A DNA stretch of 38,803 nucleotides from Reyranella massiliensis 521 (GCA_945860205.1 CAMARK010000043.1:1-38803); one strand, 5' to 3'; shown: positions 1 to 8,538, counted from the stretch's first letter. The notes: a model not told the origin generated them from the letters alone. A program made the numbers and translations.

Positions 1-781
1 CGCCGTCGAGCTCGGCCTTGCCCATGCCCCAGCCGCACCACAGATTGCCGTCGACATCGACGCGGAAGCCGTCGGGCGAGCCGCCCGGCCCGGCATCGAT
101 CAGCACCTTGCCGCCGCTCATCTTCAGGCCGTCGGCCGAGACGTCATAGCTCACGATCGTGCGGTGCGGCTCGGCGCGCGAGGCCACGACATAGAGCTTC
201 TTCTCGTCGGGCGAGAAGGCGAGGCCATTGGGGCCGGGAATTTCGTCGGCCATCATCGTGAGCTTGCCGGTCGCCGGATCGAGGCGATAGACGGCGGGCT
301 TGTTCTCGCTCGGCGCCTTGTGGCCCTCGTAGTAGCCCAGGATGCCGAACGTCGGATCGCTGAACCACACCGAGCCGTCGGACTTCACGACGACATCGTT
401 GGGCGAGTTGAGCGGCTTGCCGTCGTAGGAATCGGCCAGCACCGTGATGGCGCCGTCATACTCGAAGCGCACGACGCGCCGTGCGTCGTGCTCGCAGGCG
501 ATCAGCCGGCCGCGGCGGTCGCGCGTGTGGCCGTTGGCGTTGTTGGAAGGCTTGCGGAACACCGAGACCGCGCCGCTCTCCTCGTCCCAGCGCAGCACGC
601 GGTTGTTCGGGATGTCGCTCCACAGCAGATAGCGCCCGTCGCCGAAATAGACCGGCCCTTCGGCCCAGCGGCAGCCGGTGTAGAGCCGTTCGACCGACGC
701 CAGGGCCAGGCGATACTGGCCGAAGGACGGATCGAGCACGCGCACCGCCGGATCGGGGTAGCGCTCATTGGGTTGCCACAT
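1..781 (-). CDS. SMP-30/gluconolactonase/LRE family protein (3' end outside window)
   Basis: Reading leftwards from an ATG at 781, 260 codons stay open to the window edge, so the C-terminus is missing. The product is a six-bladed beta-propeller hydrolase of the SMP-30/gluconolactonase type, a family that opens sugar lactones with a bound divalent metal. Visible family motifs are WAEGPVYF (about residues 39-46), SDIPNNRVLRW (55-65), ACEHDARRVVRFEYDG, and SPNDVVVKSDGSVWFSDPTFG, which holds the conserved Asn-Asp metal and substrate region; GPNGLAFSPDEKKLYV follows. No signal peptide is seen, so it is probably cytoplasmic. A GAGGAA ribosome-binding site lies 7 bases before the ATG. The true lactone substrate cannot be told; many members in such clusters act on sugar acids. 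Confidence 0.88.
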   Translation of the reverse strand, partial: MWQPNERYPDPAVRVLDPSFGQYRLALASVERLYTGCRWAEGPVYFGDGRYLLWSDIPNNRVLRWDEESGAVSVFRKPSNNANGHTRDRRGRLIACEHDARRVVRFEYDGAITVLADSYDGKPLNSPNDVVVKSDGSVWFSDPTFGILGYYEGHKAPSENKPAVYRLDPATGKLTMMADEIPGPNGLAFSPDEKKLYVVASRAEPHRTIVSYDVSADGLKMSGGKVLIDAGPGGSPDGFRVDVDGNLWCGWGMGKAELDG

Positions 782-1167
782 CGTCGTTTCCTCGTTGGTT
801 CTTCGTTCGTTTCTTGGCGCGGATGCTACAGGTCCGCCGTCTTTCGCGCTCGTCGTTCTCGTCATGGCTGCCGGGACCGTTGGACACGACCTCACGTCGG
901 TCCGGCGGTTGCCTTGCAGCCTTCAACTTGCTGATTTACCTGCCGAATGTCCTGTCGAGACATGTCGTCCCGTTGGACACCAAACGGCACTTTTAAAGTC
1001 GTTCGGTTCACTCCTGCTCAATATGCCCGTCACCAAAAGGGTTAAGCCAGAAGGCTCAGAACTTCCAAGCGGAAATATCCTGAACACCGTCTTTGCTCAC
1101 GGCAGAAACTCAACTTTTCGGTATTCTACTCACAAAAAAATATGTAATTATCTCAACTATCTATCGT

Positions 1168-1197
1168 GTATGTTCCTAATTTGTTCTGATAACATAC
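1168..1197. repeat. Inverted repeat GTATGTT / AACATAC flanking the LexA box
   Basis: Two perfect 7-base arms (1168-1174 and 1191-1197) are separated by 16 bases that include most of the LexA-type box. It could be a second operator, a hairpin in the leader if transcription starts upstream, or chance in AT-rich DNA. Confidence 0.4.
1172..1186 (+). promoter_or_regulatory. Putative LexA (SOS) box, GTTC-N7-GTTC
   Basis: The sequence GTTCCTAATTTGTTC matches exactly the direct-repeat LexA operator described for alphaproteobacteria such as Rhodobacter, Caulobacter and Rhizobium (GTTC-N7-GTTC). It lies 70 bases before the DUF5131 start in the AT-rich promoter segment, where a repressor would block transcription. 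LexA binding is inferred from the motif only. Confidence 0.72.
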
Positions 1198-1256
1198 TCA
1201 AGGCCCTAGCGCAATCCTATCGCGGGCAAGGCACGCACGCAGAGAGAGGGGTTACC

Positions 1257-2162
1257 ATGGCTGAGACAACAGCGATTGAGTGGACGAACGCGACGTGGAA
1301 CCCGGTTACGGGGTGCACGAAAATCAGCGCGGGATGCGACAACTGCTATGCGGAGCGTTTCTCCGAGCGCTTTCGTGGTGTCGCCGATCACCCGTTCGAA
1401 ATGGGCTTCGATCTGACGCTGAGGCCAGCACGTCTTGAGCAACCGCTTCGTTGGCGGCAGCCGCGCATGATCTTCGTCAATTCGATGAGCGACCTGTTTC
1501 ACAAGCTGGTGCCCTTCGATTTTGTCGACCGTGTTTTCGATACGATGGATGCTGCTGACTGGCACACGTTCCAGGTGCTGACCAAACGCAGCTCGCGGAT
1601 GCGCGACTACATCATTCGTCGATACGGTGATAAGGGATCGCCCGCACACGTGTGGCTAGGCGTATCGGTTGAAGATGGAACAAAGCTCTCTCGTGTTCGG
1701 CAGCTAGCCCAAGCACCAATTCCGGTACGCTTTCTCTCCGTCGAACCGCTGATCGGACCAATAGGTAAGTTGCCCCTGACGGGAATAGGCTGGGTGATCG
1801 TCGGTGGCGAGTCCGGTCCGCGCGCACGGCCGATGGATGAGCAGTGGGTTCGCGATGTTCGCGACCAATGCACTGATGCGGGAGTGCCATTCTTTTTCAA
1901 ACAGTGGGGTGAACAAGAGCGCGCGGCAGCGTTGCAAACGCTTTTGTCCAATATTCCCCAAGCTCCGTCGTTCGGGACTTATGGAGATGCACGCGCGGCA
2001 GCTCTGACCAACCACGTCGTGAGAGTTGCCGATGTCAATCGACTGGCTGCTACACTTCGTAAGGAAGGACGTCTGTTATTTGCAGATTGGCCCGCACGTA
2101 AACAGGTCCCCGAACCAGAGTATCAAGTTCAAAGAGTAGGCGGCGGCTTGCTGGACTTCTGA
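1257..2162 (+). CDS. DUF5131 (phage Gp37/Gp68) family protein, possible radical SAM-like enzyme
   Basis: The 301-residue protein begins at the ATG at 1257, where similarity to the family begins (IEWTNATWNPVTGC); upstream in-frame codons are rejected. Near the N-terminus three cysteines, C20, C27 and C30 (C-X6-C-X2-C, followed by YAE), form the family's signature and recall the iron-sulphur site of radical SAM enzymes. Further conserved segments are IFVNSMSDLFH, FQVLTKR, VWLGVSVED, RFLSVEPLIGP, WVIVGGESGPRARPM and PFFFKQWG. Family members often sit beside the three-Cys-motif partner gene tcmP and in phages; no partner is present here. The upstream LexA-type box suggests DNA-damage induction. 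The gene is visibly less GC-rich than its neighbours, as expected for acquired DNA. Its reaction is unknown. Confidence 0.85.
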   Translation: MAETTAIEWTNATWNPVTGCTKISAGCDNCYAERFSERFRGVADHPFEMGFDLTLRPARLEQPLRWRQPRMIFVNSMSDLFHKLVPFDFVDRVFDTMDAADWHTFQVLTKRSSRMRDYIIRRYGDKGSPAHVWLGVSVEDGTKLSRVRQLAQAPIPVRFLSVEPLIGPIGKLPLTGIGWVIVGGESGPRARPMDEQWVRDVRDQCTDAGVPFFFKQWGEQERAAALQTLLSNIPQAPSFGTYGDARAAALTNHVVRVADVNRLAATLRKEGRLLFADWPARKQVPEPEYQVQRVGGGLLDF

Positions 2163-2187
2163 AGCTTGGGAATTGGCAGTCTCGACG

Positions 2188-3864
2188 TTAGTCGTCGCCC
2201 TCCACCCCGTAGTCCGCCTTGGCCTTCTCCCTGCTAACGAGCCCCAGCCGCACGTCTCGTTCGACTTTGGCGCGGTCGCGCTTGGCCGGGTCGCCGAAGC
2301 CACCGCCGCCCGGCATCTCGACCACCAGCCGTTCGCCGGCCGGGATGGTCTGGAAGCCCTTGGCCCGCAGCTCCTGGCCCGAGGCGAGCGAGAGGCGGCC
2401 ATTGCCGCCCGGCTTGCCGCCATCGCGGCCGCGGGCGGGATGCTTTACCCGCTCGAAGGTGGCGAAGATGCCGAACGGCGCGCCCTCGCGATGTTCGACC
2501 TCCATCACCTGGCCGAGGCCGCCGCGGTGCTGGCCGGCGCCGCCGGAGTCCTGGCGGTATTCCTTCTTCCACACCACGACCGGCGCGATGGTCTCGGTGA
2601 TCTCGACCGGCACGTTGCGCACGCCCGAGGGAAAGGGCGTGGCCGAGAGCCCATCGAGCGTTGGCCGGGCGCCGGTGCCACCGGAATGGAAGGTCGTCAC
2701 CATGAACGGCCGGCTGTTGCCGATGGTACCGGTCATGCCGTGGCCGGCGCCGAGCTTCAGGTTCCAGAGATTGGAGGTGCCCTCGGCCGGCACCTGGCCC
2801 GGGATCACCTGGTGGAGCGCGTCGAAGCAGACGTCGGGCAGCATGTGGCCGATCGTGCTGCGCGCGTTCACCGCGGCGGGAAACAGCGCATTGACGATGG
2901 TGTTTTCCGGTGCCGTCACCAGGATCGAATCGAGCGTGCCGGCATTGTTGGGAATGGTCGGCGCCACGACGCATTTGATGCCGAAGGCGGTGTAGGCCTC
3001 GGTGTAGCACATCGGCGAATTGATACCGTAGATCGACGAGCCCGAGGTGCCGGCATAGTCGACGGCGATGTGGTCGGCGTGGATGCTGACGGCGGCATGC
3101 AGGTCGATTGGCGCATCGTAGCCGTCGATCCGCATATGGCCCTTCCAGGTGCCACGCGGCAACTTGGAGATGGCGGCCACCATGCCAGCGCGGCTTTTCT
3201 CGATGATGTGGGTACCGAGTTCGTCGAGCGAGGAGATGCCGTGCTCGGCCATCATGTTGGAGAGCCGCCGTTCGCCGATGCCGTTGCAGCCGATCAGGGC
3301 GTGGATATCGCCCTCGACCTGCACTGGCTCGCGCACGTTGGCGCGCACGATGCGCATCACATTCTCGTCGATCGTGCTCTCGCGCATCAATTGAAGCAGC
3401 GGCAGGAACAAGCCCTCGTGGAACACCTGCCGGCCGTCGGGCGACTGGCCGAGGCCGCCGATGTCGACCACATGCGTGGTGCAGGAGAACAGCGCCACCA
3501 GTCTGCCGTCGTGGAAGGCGGGCGAAGTGACGACGATGTCGTAGAGATGGCCGGTGCCCTTCCACGGATCGTTGGTGATGTAGGCGTCGCCCGGCTTCAT
3601 GGTCTCGACCGGGAACTCGCGAATGAAGTGGATGACGCTCCGCGCCATCGAATTCACATGGCCCGGCGTGCCGGTGACGGCCTGTGCCAGCATCTGGCCT
3701 TTGAGATCGAACACGCCGGCCGAGATGTCGCCGGCCTCGCGGGCGCTGGTCGAGAAGGCGGTGCGTACCAGGGCGCGCGCTTGTTCCTCGACCACCGACA
3801 GCAGCCGGTTCCACATCACTTGCAGACGGATATCACCCACTGAGGAGTTCGGGGGCGTGCTCAT
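2188..3864 (-). CDS. hyuB: Hydantoinase B/oxoprolinase family protein (HyuB-type subunit)
   Basis: This 558-residue protein is the B subunit of an ATP-dependent hydantoinase/5-oxoprolinase-type enzyme, which hydrolyses or carboxylates cyclic amides or related compounds together with the A subunit. The N-terminal segment around GDAYITNDPWKGTGHLYD is the family hallmark; SAGVFDLKGQMLAQ and a glycine-rich C-terminal part (EYRQDSGGAGQHRGGLGQV, then EMPGGGGFGDP) are also typical. Its ATG overlaps the stop of the A-subunit gene as ATGA, indicating translational coupling. It is the last gene of the aminotransferase-Bug-HyuA-HyuB run. The substrate cannot be deduced: hydantoins, N-methylhydantoin, oxoproline and acetone-carboxylase-like reactions all occur in this family. 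Confidence 0.92.
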   Translation of the reverse strand: MSTPPNSSVGDIRLQVMWNRLLSVVEEQARALVRTAFSTSAREAGDISAGVFDLKGQMLAQAVTGTPGHVNSMARSVIHFIREFPVETMKPGDAYITNDPWKGTGHLYDIVVTSPAFHDGRLVALFSCTTHVVDIGGLGQSPDGRQVFHEGLFLPLLQLMRESTIDENVMRIVRANVREPVQVEGDIHALIGCNGIGERRLSNMMAEHGISSLDELGTHIIEKSRAGMVAAISKLPRGTWKGHMRIDGYDAPIDLHAAVSIHADHIAVDYAGTSGSSIYGINSPMCYTEAYTAFGIKCVVAPTIPNNAGTLDSILVTAPENTIVNALFPAAVNARSTIGHMLPDVCFDALHQVIPGQVPAEGTSNLWNLKLGAGHGMTGTIGNSRPFMVTTFHSGGTGARPTLDGLSATPFPSGVRNVPVEITETIAPVVVWKKEYRQDSGGAGQHRGGLGQVMEVEHREGAPFGIFATFERVKHPARGRDGGKPGGNGRLSLASGQELRAKGFQTIPAGERLVVEMPGGGGFGDPAKRDRAKVERDVRLGLVSREKAKADYGVEGDD

Positions 3865-5927
3865 GCGATGTCCTCCAGGACGATCTGGCCTACGGCATTG
3901 ATGCGGGCGCTAAAACCCTGCGGCACAACGGTTGTGGTGCCATCCTCGACGATCAGTGCCGGACCGTCGAGCGACATGCCGGGCTTGAGGGCGTTGCGCT
4001 CGTGGATCGCGGCCTTTTCGTGCCGGCCGCTCGGCGGATCCAGCACCTCGCGATGGCCGCTCGGAGCCGGCGCCGCGATCCTGGCCGGATCCTTCACGGG
4101 CTTGGGCAGCGGCCGCGCGGTGGCGATCGAGAGCGTCCAGGTCAGCGCCTCGACCTCGAGCTTGGGGATGGCACGGCCGAACACCATTTCATAGGTCGCC
4201 TCGAAGCGGCGCCGCAGGTTGGGCGCGGCATCGGCTGCGAAGGCGCTGTTGGGCAGCGGCACCGCGATCTCGTGGCCCTGCCCGCGGTAACGCATGAAAG
4301 CATGGCGCGATTCGACCAGCTCCTCGCCGGGCGCCGCCGGCCGCACCACGGCCTCGGCCTCGGCGCGCATGGCGGCGAACAGCTCGTTCAGCATCTTGGC
4401 ATCGAACATGTCGAGCCTGACGTGGCGCGTACGCACGACCTCGTAGGCGATCGGCGCGCGGAGGAAGCCGAAGGCGGAACCGACACCGGCACCGACCGGC
4501 ACGACGACCTTCTTCATCCCGAGCTTGCGCGCGAGGCGGGCGGCGTGCAGCGGCGCCGCGCCGCCGAAGGCGATCAGCGTGCGCTCGGCCGTGTCCTTGC
4601 CGTTCTCGACGGCATGCACGCGGGCGGCACTCGCCATGGTCTCGTCGACGATTTCTGCGACGCCTGCCGCCGCGCCCTGGGCATCGGTTTTCAGCGCGCC
4701 CGCCAATGCCTGCAGGGCGGCCTTGGCCTTCTCCGGATAGAGCGGCAACGCGCCGCCGGCGAAGCGGGCTGGATCGAGGCGGCCGAGGGCCGTGTCGGCG
4801 TCGGTCACGGTGGGCTCAGAGCCGCCGTTGCCGTAACAGGCGGGACCGGGGACGCTGCCGGCCGAATCGGGGCCGACCTGGATGCGGCCCAGCGCATCGA
4901 GCCGCGCGATCGAGCCGCCGCCGGCGCCGATCTCGACCAGTTCGATCACCGGGATGCGCACGGGCAAGCCGCTGCCCTGCACGAAGCGATAGGCGCGCGC
5001 CACTTCGAACTGGCGTGAGCGCTGCAGTTCCAGATCGTCGATCAGGGTGAGCTTGGCCGTGGTGCCGCCCATGTCGAAGGCGACGGCCTTGGCGATTCCG
5101 TTCTCGGCCGCGACCGTGAGCGCCAGGATGGCGCCGCCGGCCGGACCCGACTCGACCAGCCGCACGGGATAGCGTCGCGCCGTATCGACGGTGGTGATGC
5201 CGCCCGACGACATCATCAACAGCAACGGCCCGGCGATGCCTTCCTTCTTGAGGTCGGTTTCGAGTTGGCCGAGATAGCCCGCCATGCGCGGCAGCACGTA
5301 GGCGTTGGCGATGGTGGTCGAGGTCCGCTCATACTCGCGGATCTCCGGGCAGACCTCGCAGGAGAGCGAGATGGCGACGCCCGGCAGTTCCTCGGCCAGG
5401 ATCTGGCCGGCGCGGCGTTCGTGCGCCTCGTGGGTGAAGCTGTGCAGGAAGCAGACGGCCACCGCCTCGATCTTGCGCTGGCGCAGGTCGATGGCGACGG
5501 CGCGCACGGCTTTCTCATCGAGCGGCATCAGGACGGCGCCATCTGAAGCCACGCGCTCGGGAATGCCGAAGCGCAGGTCGCGCGGCACCAGCGGATCGGG
5601 CCGCTCCATGTAGATGTCGTACTGCTCGAAGCGGTGCTCCCACGCCATCTCGACCGAATCGCGGAAGCCCTCGGTGGTGAGCAGCGCCGTGCGCGCGCCC
5701 TTGCGCTCGATCAGCGCGTTGGTGGCAAGCGTCGTGCCGTGCACCACCAGGGTGACGTCGGCTGCGGCGACCTTGGCCTCGGCCAGGATGGCGCGCACGC
5801 CCTCCAGCACCGCGCGCTCGGGCGCGTCGGGTGTCGTCAGCAGTTTGATGGAATGGGCTGTCGTGCCGGCTTCCAGCACGACGTCGGTGAACGTACCGCC
5901 GATATCGACGGCCAGGCGCGCGGACAT
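3861..5927 (-). CDS. hyuA: Hydantoinase/oxoprolinase family protein (HyuA-type ATPase subunit)
   Basis: The 688-residue partner of the B subunit carries the ATP-binding actin-like fold. The N-terminus has the phosphate-binding motif DIGGTFTDVVL (residues 8-18), followed by HGTTLATNALIERKGA; the second nucleotide-binding segment is AFDMGGTTAKL, preceded by ESGPAGGAI. Length fits the family's usual size of about 690. The start codon at 5927 shares one base with the stop of the preceding Bug gene (TGATG), and the stop overlaps hyuB by four bases, so the three genes are almost certainly cotranscribed. The enzyme is cytoplasmic and would act on a substrate delivered through the Bug receptor's transporter; this link is inferred from gene order. 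Confidence 0.93.
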   Translation of the reverse strand: MSARLAVDIGGTFTDVVLEAGTTAHSIKLLTTPDAPERAVLEGVRAILAEAKVAAADVTLVVHGTTLATNALIERKGARTALLTTEGFRDSVEMAWEHRFEQYDIYMERPDPLVPRDLRFGIPERVASDGAVLMPLDEKAVRAVAIDLRQRKIEAVAVCFLHSFTHEAHERRAGQILAEELPGVAISLSCEVCPEIREYERTSTTIANAYVLPRMAGYLGQLETDLKKEGIAGPLLLMMSSGGITTVDTARRYPVRLVESGPAGGAILALTVAAENGIAKAVAFDMGGTTAKLTLIDDLELQRSRQFEVARAYRFVQGSGLPVRIPVIELVEIGAGGGSIARLDALGRIQVGPDSAGSVPGPACYGNGGSEPTVTDADTALGRLDPARFAGGALPLYPEKAKAALQALAGALKTDAQGAAAGVAEIVDETMASAARVHAVENGKDTAERTLIAFGGAAPLHAARLARKLGMKKVVVPVGAGVGSAFGFLRAPIAYEVVRTRHVRLDMFDAKMLNELFAAMRAEAEAVVRPAAPGEELVESRHAFMRYRGQGHEIAVPLPNSAFAADAAPNLRRRFEATYEMVFGRAIPKLEVEALTWTLSIATARPLPKPVKDPARIAAPAPSGHREVLDPPSGRHEKAAIHERNALKPGMSLDGPALIVEDGTTTVVPQGFSARINAVGQIVLEDIA

Positions 5928-6898
5928 CAGTTGGCGTCGATCTTGATGTTGCCCTTGGCGACGACCTCGCCCCAGGTTTTGAGGTCGCGCTGCAGGTAGG
6001 CGATGTAGTCGGCGCGCGACAGGGTGGCGGGGTGGAGGCCGTTCTCGTCGTACTTGGCCTTCACGGCCGGGTCGGCCATGACCTTGAGGATCGCCGCCGT
6101 CAGCACGGCCATGACCGGCTCGGGCGTCTTGGGAGGGGCCGCGATGCCATACCAGTTCTCGGCCTGGTAGCCCGGCACCGCCTCGGCGATCGTCGGCGTC
6201 TCGGGCAGCACCGGCCAGCGCTCGGGTGAGGTCACGGCCATGGCGCGCACCTTGCCGCCGCGGATCAGGCCCAGGGTCGCGGGATCGCCGAAGTAGGCGT
6301 CGACGATGCCGGCCGCAAGATCGTTCAGCGCCGGCCCGGTCCCGCGATAGGGCACATGGATCATCTTCAGTCCCGACATCTGCGTGAACAGTTCGCCGGC
6401 GAGATGCTGGCTGGTGCCGATGCCGCCCGAGGCCCAGCGCAGTTCCTGGCGCTTCGCCAGTTCCATGAACTCGGGCAGCGTCTTGGCCGGCAGGTCGTTG
6501 CGGACGGCCACGATGAAGGGCATGCGCACCAGCCGCGTGATCTGCGACAGCGCCATCGGGTCGTAGGGCATCTTGCGCAGGTGCGGCCCGGCGGTGAGCG
6601 TGCCGACGCCGGTGAGGCTGAGCGTGTAGCCGTCGGGCGGGGCATGCGACATCGCCTCGACGCCGATGATGCCGCCGGCGCCGCCCTTGTTCTCGACGAT
6701 GATCGGTTGGCCGAGTTCCTTGGAGAGCGGTTCCATCAGCAGGCGCGCCGTCATGTCGACGCCGCCGCCGGGCGGGAAGGGCACGATGATCTTGATCGGC
6801 CGGTCGGGGAACTTGCCCTGTGCCCAGACGTGACGCAGAGGGGCTGCAAAGGGGAGAGCAAGGCCTGCGATCAGGACGCTTCGACGGGTCGTGCTCAT
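5927..6898 (-). CDS. Bug family tripartite tricarboxylate transporter substrate-binding protein
   Basis: A 323-residue periplasmic receptor of the Bug/TctC family. The start is placed at the ATG at 6898, which follows a GAGAG ribosome-binding site; an upstream TTG has none. The export signal MSTTRRSVLIAGLALPF contains a twin arginine, so Tat export is possible. The mature part shows the family motifs PDRPIKIIVPFPPGGGVD, ENKGGAGGIIG and DGYTL, plus HVPYRGTGPALNDLAAGIVD in the second lobe. Bug proteins bind carboxylates or amides by two buried water-mediated contacts. No TctA/TctB membrane genes are nearby, so it would have to share a permease encoded elsewhere. It lies directly ahead of hyuA, with overlapping stop and start. 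Confidence 0.93.
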   Translation of the reverse strand: MSTTRRSVLIAGLALPFAAPLRHVWAQGKFPDRPIKIIVPFPPGGGVDMTARLLMEPLSKELGQPIIVENKGGAGGIIGVEAMSHAPPDGYTLSLTGVGTLTAGPHLRKMPYDPMALSQITRLVRMPFIVAVRNDLPAKTLPEFMELAKRQELRWASGGIGTSQHLAGELFTQMSGLKMIHVPYRGTGPALNDLAAGIVDAYFGDPATLGLIRGGKVRAMAVTSPERWPVLPETPTIAEAVPGYQAENWYGIAAPPKTPEPVMAVLTAAILKVMADPAVKAKYDENGLHPATLSRADYIAYLQRDLKTWGEVVAKGNIKIDAN

Positions 6899-6952
6899 AG
6901 TGGTTCTCTCTACGATCAAAGGAATGATGTAGACGCTAGCACGAGTGGCTGA

Positions 6953-8101
6953 CTAAAGGCCCACCTTCTTGAACACCTCGACGAAGCGGTCGACGTCTTC
7001 CTCATCGTTGTAGACGTGCGGGCTAATGCGCAGGCGGCCGAGCCGCGGAGCGGCGTGGACGTTCTGCGCTGCGAGCCTCTGCGGCAGGTCGGTCGCCATG
7101 CCCTTGGGAAATTTCAGGCTGAGGACGTGCGGCGCGCGCAGCTTCTTGTCGAGCACCTGGACGCCGGTGTTGGCGAGGCCGTCGGCCAGCCGGTCGGTGA
7201 GCATGCCAAGCCGCGCCACGATCGGCTCGTTGCCCCAGCCCGCCATCATCTCCATGCCGATCGCCGCCATCTCCATCGAGATGAAATGGTCGCGCTCGCC
7301 CATGTCGTAGCGCCGCGCGCCGTCGGTGTAGGAGACGTCGCGGAAATAGAGCGTGTCCTCGGCCGAGACGGCGCGGCGGGCGCCGGCGGTCTGCTCCAGC
7401 GGCACGCCGTTCTGCCGGCGCTTGGCTGCATACATGAAGGCGCGGCCGTAGGGGCCCAGCACCCATTTGTAGGTCGGGAAGATCAGGAAATCGGGATCGA
7501 GCACCTTCACGTCGATCTTGCGCACGCCGACGTCGTGCGTGGCATCGACCAGCAGCGCGGCGCCCTGCTTGCGGGTGGCCGCCGCGATCCGCGCCATGTC
7601 GAGGGCGCCGCCGTCGGACCAGTGCACGGAGGAAATCGAGACCAGCGCCAGCGGTGCCGCGCCGCCGCGATCGATGGCGCCCAGAACCGAAGAGGTCCAG
7701 TCGCCATCGGCGGGCTGCGCCACTTGTTCGACAGTGAAGCCGCCGGCCTCGGCGCGGCTCATCCATTCCAGCACCGGCGAGGTGTGGTCGTCCTTCAGCA
7801 CCAGCACGCGGCTGCCGCGCGGGATCGCCAGCACCTTGCCCGCGGTCGCCACGCCGTAGCCGACCGAGGGGATCAGCGCCACGTCGACGGGGTCGGCGCC
7901 GATCAGGGCGGCGGCGGCCTTGCGCGCGCGTTCGTACTGCTGCGACTGGAAGCCGGCTTCCAGCTTCCACGGTTGGCCCTTGCGGCCGATAGCGGCGCGG
8001 CCTGCTTCCTGCACTTTCAGCGGCAGCGGGCTCCAGGAAGCGGCGTTCAGGAAACAGACGTCGCGCGGGATGTCGAACAAGGCGCGCTGGGAGGGGAGCA
8101 T
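6953..8101 (-). CDS. Aminotransferase class V-fold PLP-dependent enzyme
   Basis: A 382-residue PLP enzyme of the class V aminotransferase/isopenicillin N epimerase group. The start chosen is the ATG at 8101, preceded by GGAG nine bases upstream, rather than a TTG seven codons earlier. Lys212 in FPTYKWVLGPYG is the likely Schiff-base lysine; Asp186 in LLVDATHDVGV would contact the PLP ring nitrogen; His160 in SISSVHWSDGG fits the substrate pocket. It is the first gene of the run leading to Bug, HyuA and HyuB (54 bases before the Bug start), so it probably acts on the amino compound released or imported by that system. It could equally be a desulfurase- or lyase-type relative. Confidence 0.87.
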   Translation of the reverse strand: MLPSQRALFDIPRDVCFLNAASWSPLPLKVQEAGRAAIGRKGQPWKLEAGFQSQQYERARKAAAALIGADPVDVALIPSVGYGVATAGKVLAIPRGSRVLVLKDDHTSPVLEWMSRAEAGGFTVEQVAQPADGDWTSSVLGAIDRGGAAPLALVSISSVHWSDGGALDMARIAAATRKQGAALLVDATHDVGVRKIDVKVLDPDFLIFPTYKWVLGPYGRAFMYAAKRRQNGVPLEQTAGARRAVSAEDTLYFRDVSYTDGARRYDMGERDHFISMEMAAIGMEMMAGWGNEPIVARLGMLTDRLADGLANTGVQVLDKKLRAPHVLSLKFPKGMATDLPQRLAAQNVHAAPRLGRLRISPHVYNDEEDVDRFVEVFKKVGL

Positions 8102-8279
8102 GTTTTGGTCTCCGTCGATCAAGCGGGTGACAGCAGACTAGCGCGCCCTCGCGTCGATACCGGCAACAAAAAACCTATAGGCTGACCCTACCCGACGCAC
8201 GCAACTGATTACCTGCCACATCATTGAGAGGCCTGCGGACCGCGCCCAAGTTGAGCTTATCAAGCCCAAGGAGGGATCG

Positions 8280-8531
8280 ATGAGCTTCCAGTCCCGCAAC
8301 CGTTTCACTATCGAGCAGGACCTGTTCGCGACGCCGGCCGTGGCCGTGACGCCGCCGTCATTCCGTCAGCGCCTCGCCGTCACCGTCGCAGTGTGGCGTG
8401 AGCGCACGATGGCGCGCCGCTGTCTCGCGGCGATGGACGCCCGCAGCCTGCGCGACGCCGGCATTTCGCCGGCGGCAGCCGCCTTCGAAGCGGGCAGGCC
8501 GTTCTGGCAGAAGCTGGGCGGGCTGCGCTAG
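8280..8531 (+). CDS. Small DUF1127 domain protein
   Basis: An 83-residue protein with a very strong AAGGAGG site just before its ATG. The C-terminal half (RERTMARRCLAAMDARSLRDAGIS) matches the DUF1127 pattern, in which an arginine-rich helix is followed by a LxxLDxRxLRDIGxS-like motif. Small DUF1127 proteins in alphaproteobacteria are often stress-induced, and some bind RNA or affect phosphate and carbon metabolism; the role of this one is unknown. It stands alone, divergent from the aminotransferase, with a 178-base shared upstream region in which I found no recognisable EcfG or heat-shock promoter. Confidence 0.75.
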   Translation: MSFQSRNRFTIEQDLFATPAVAVTPPSFRQRLAVTVAVWRERTMARRCLAAMDARSLRDAGISPAAAAFEAGRPFWQKLGGLR

Positions 8532-8538
8532 TGGCGGC

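Larger units (their letters stand above)
782..1256. other. 475-base non-coding gap with AT-rich promoter segment
   Basis: This gap separates the leftward lactonase from the rightward DUF5131 gene, so it must hold both promoters. Its first 200 bases have ordinary composition. From about 1003 the sequence becomes AT-rich: by hand count 41 of the 120 bases at 1081-1200 are G or C, against roughly two-thirds in neighbouring genes. The AT-rich part carries a LexA-type box (1172-1186) within a GTATGTT/AACATAC inverted repeat (1168-1174 and 1191-1197). An open frame runs from 768 through the gap into the DUF5131 gene, but its translation lacks recognisable domains and I do not regard it as coding. 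Confidence 0.7.

Noticed and set aside
768..1256. Upstream in-frame extension of the DUF5131 gene
   Set aside because: It overlaps the lactonase start, crosses the AT-rich promoter and LexA-type box, and has no similarity to the family's N-terminus.
2173..3843. 556-codon plus-strand open frame opposite hyuB
   Set aside because: A GC-rich shadow: the opposing frame has all hydantoinase B motifs, and this one has no recognisable domain.
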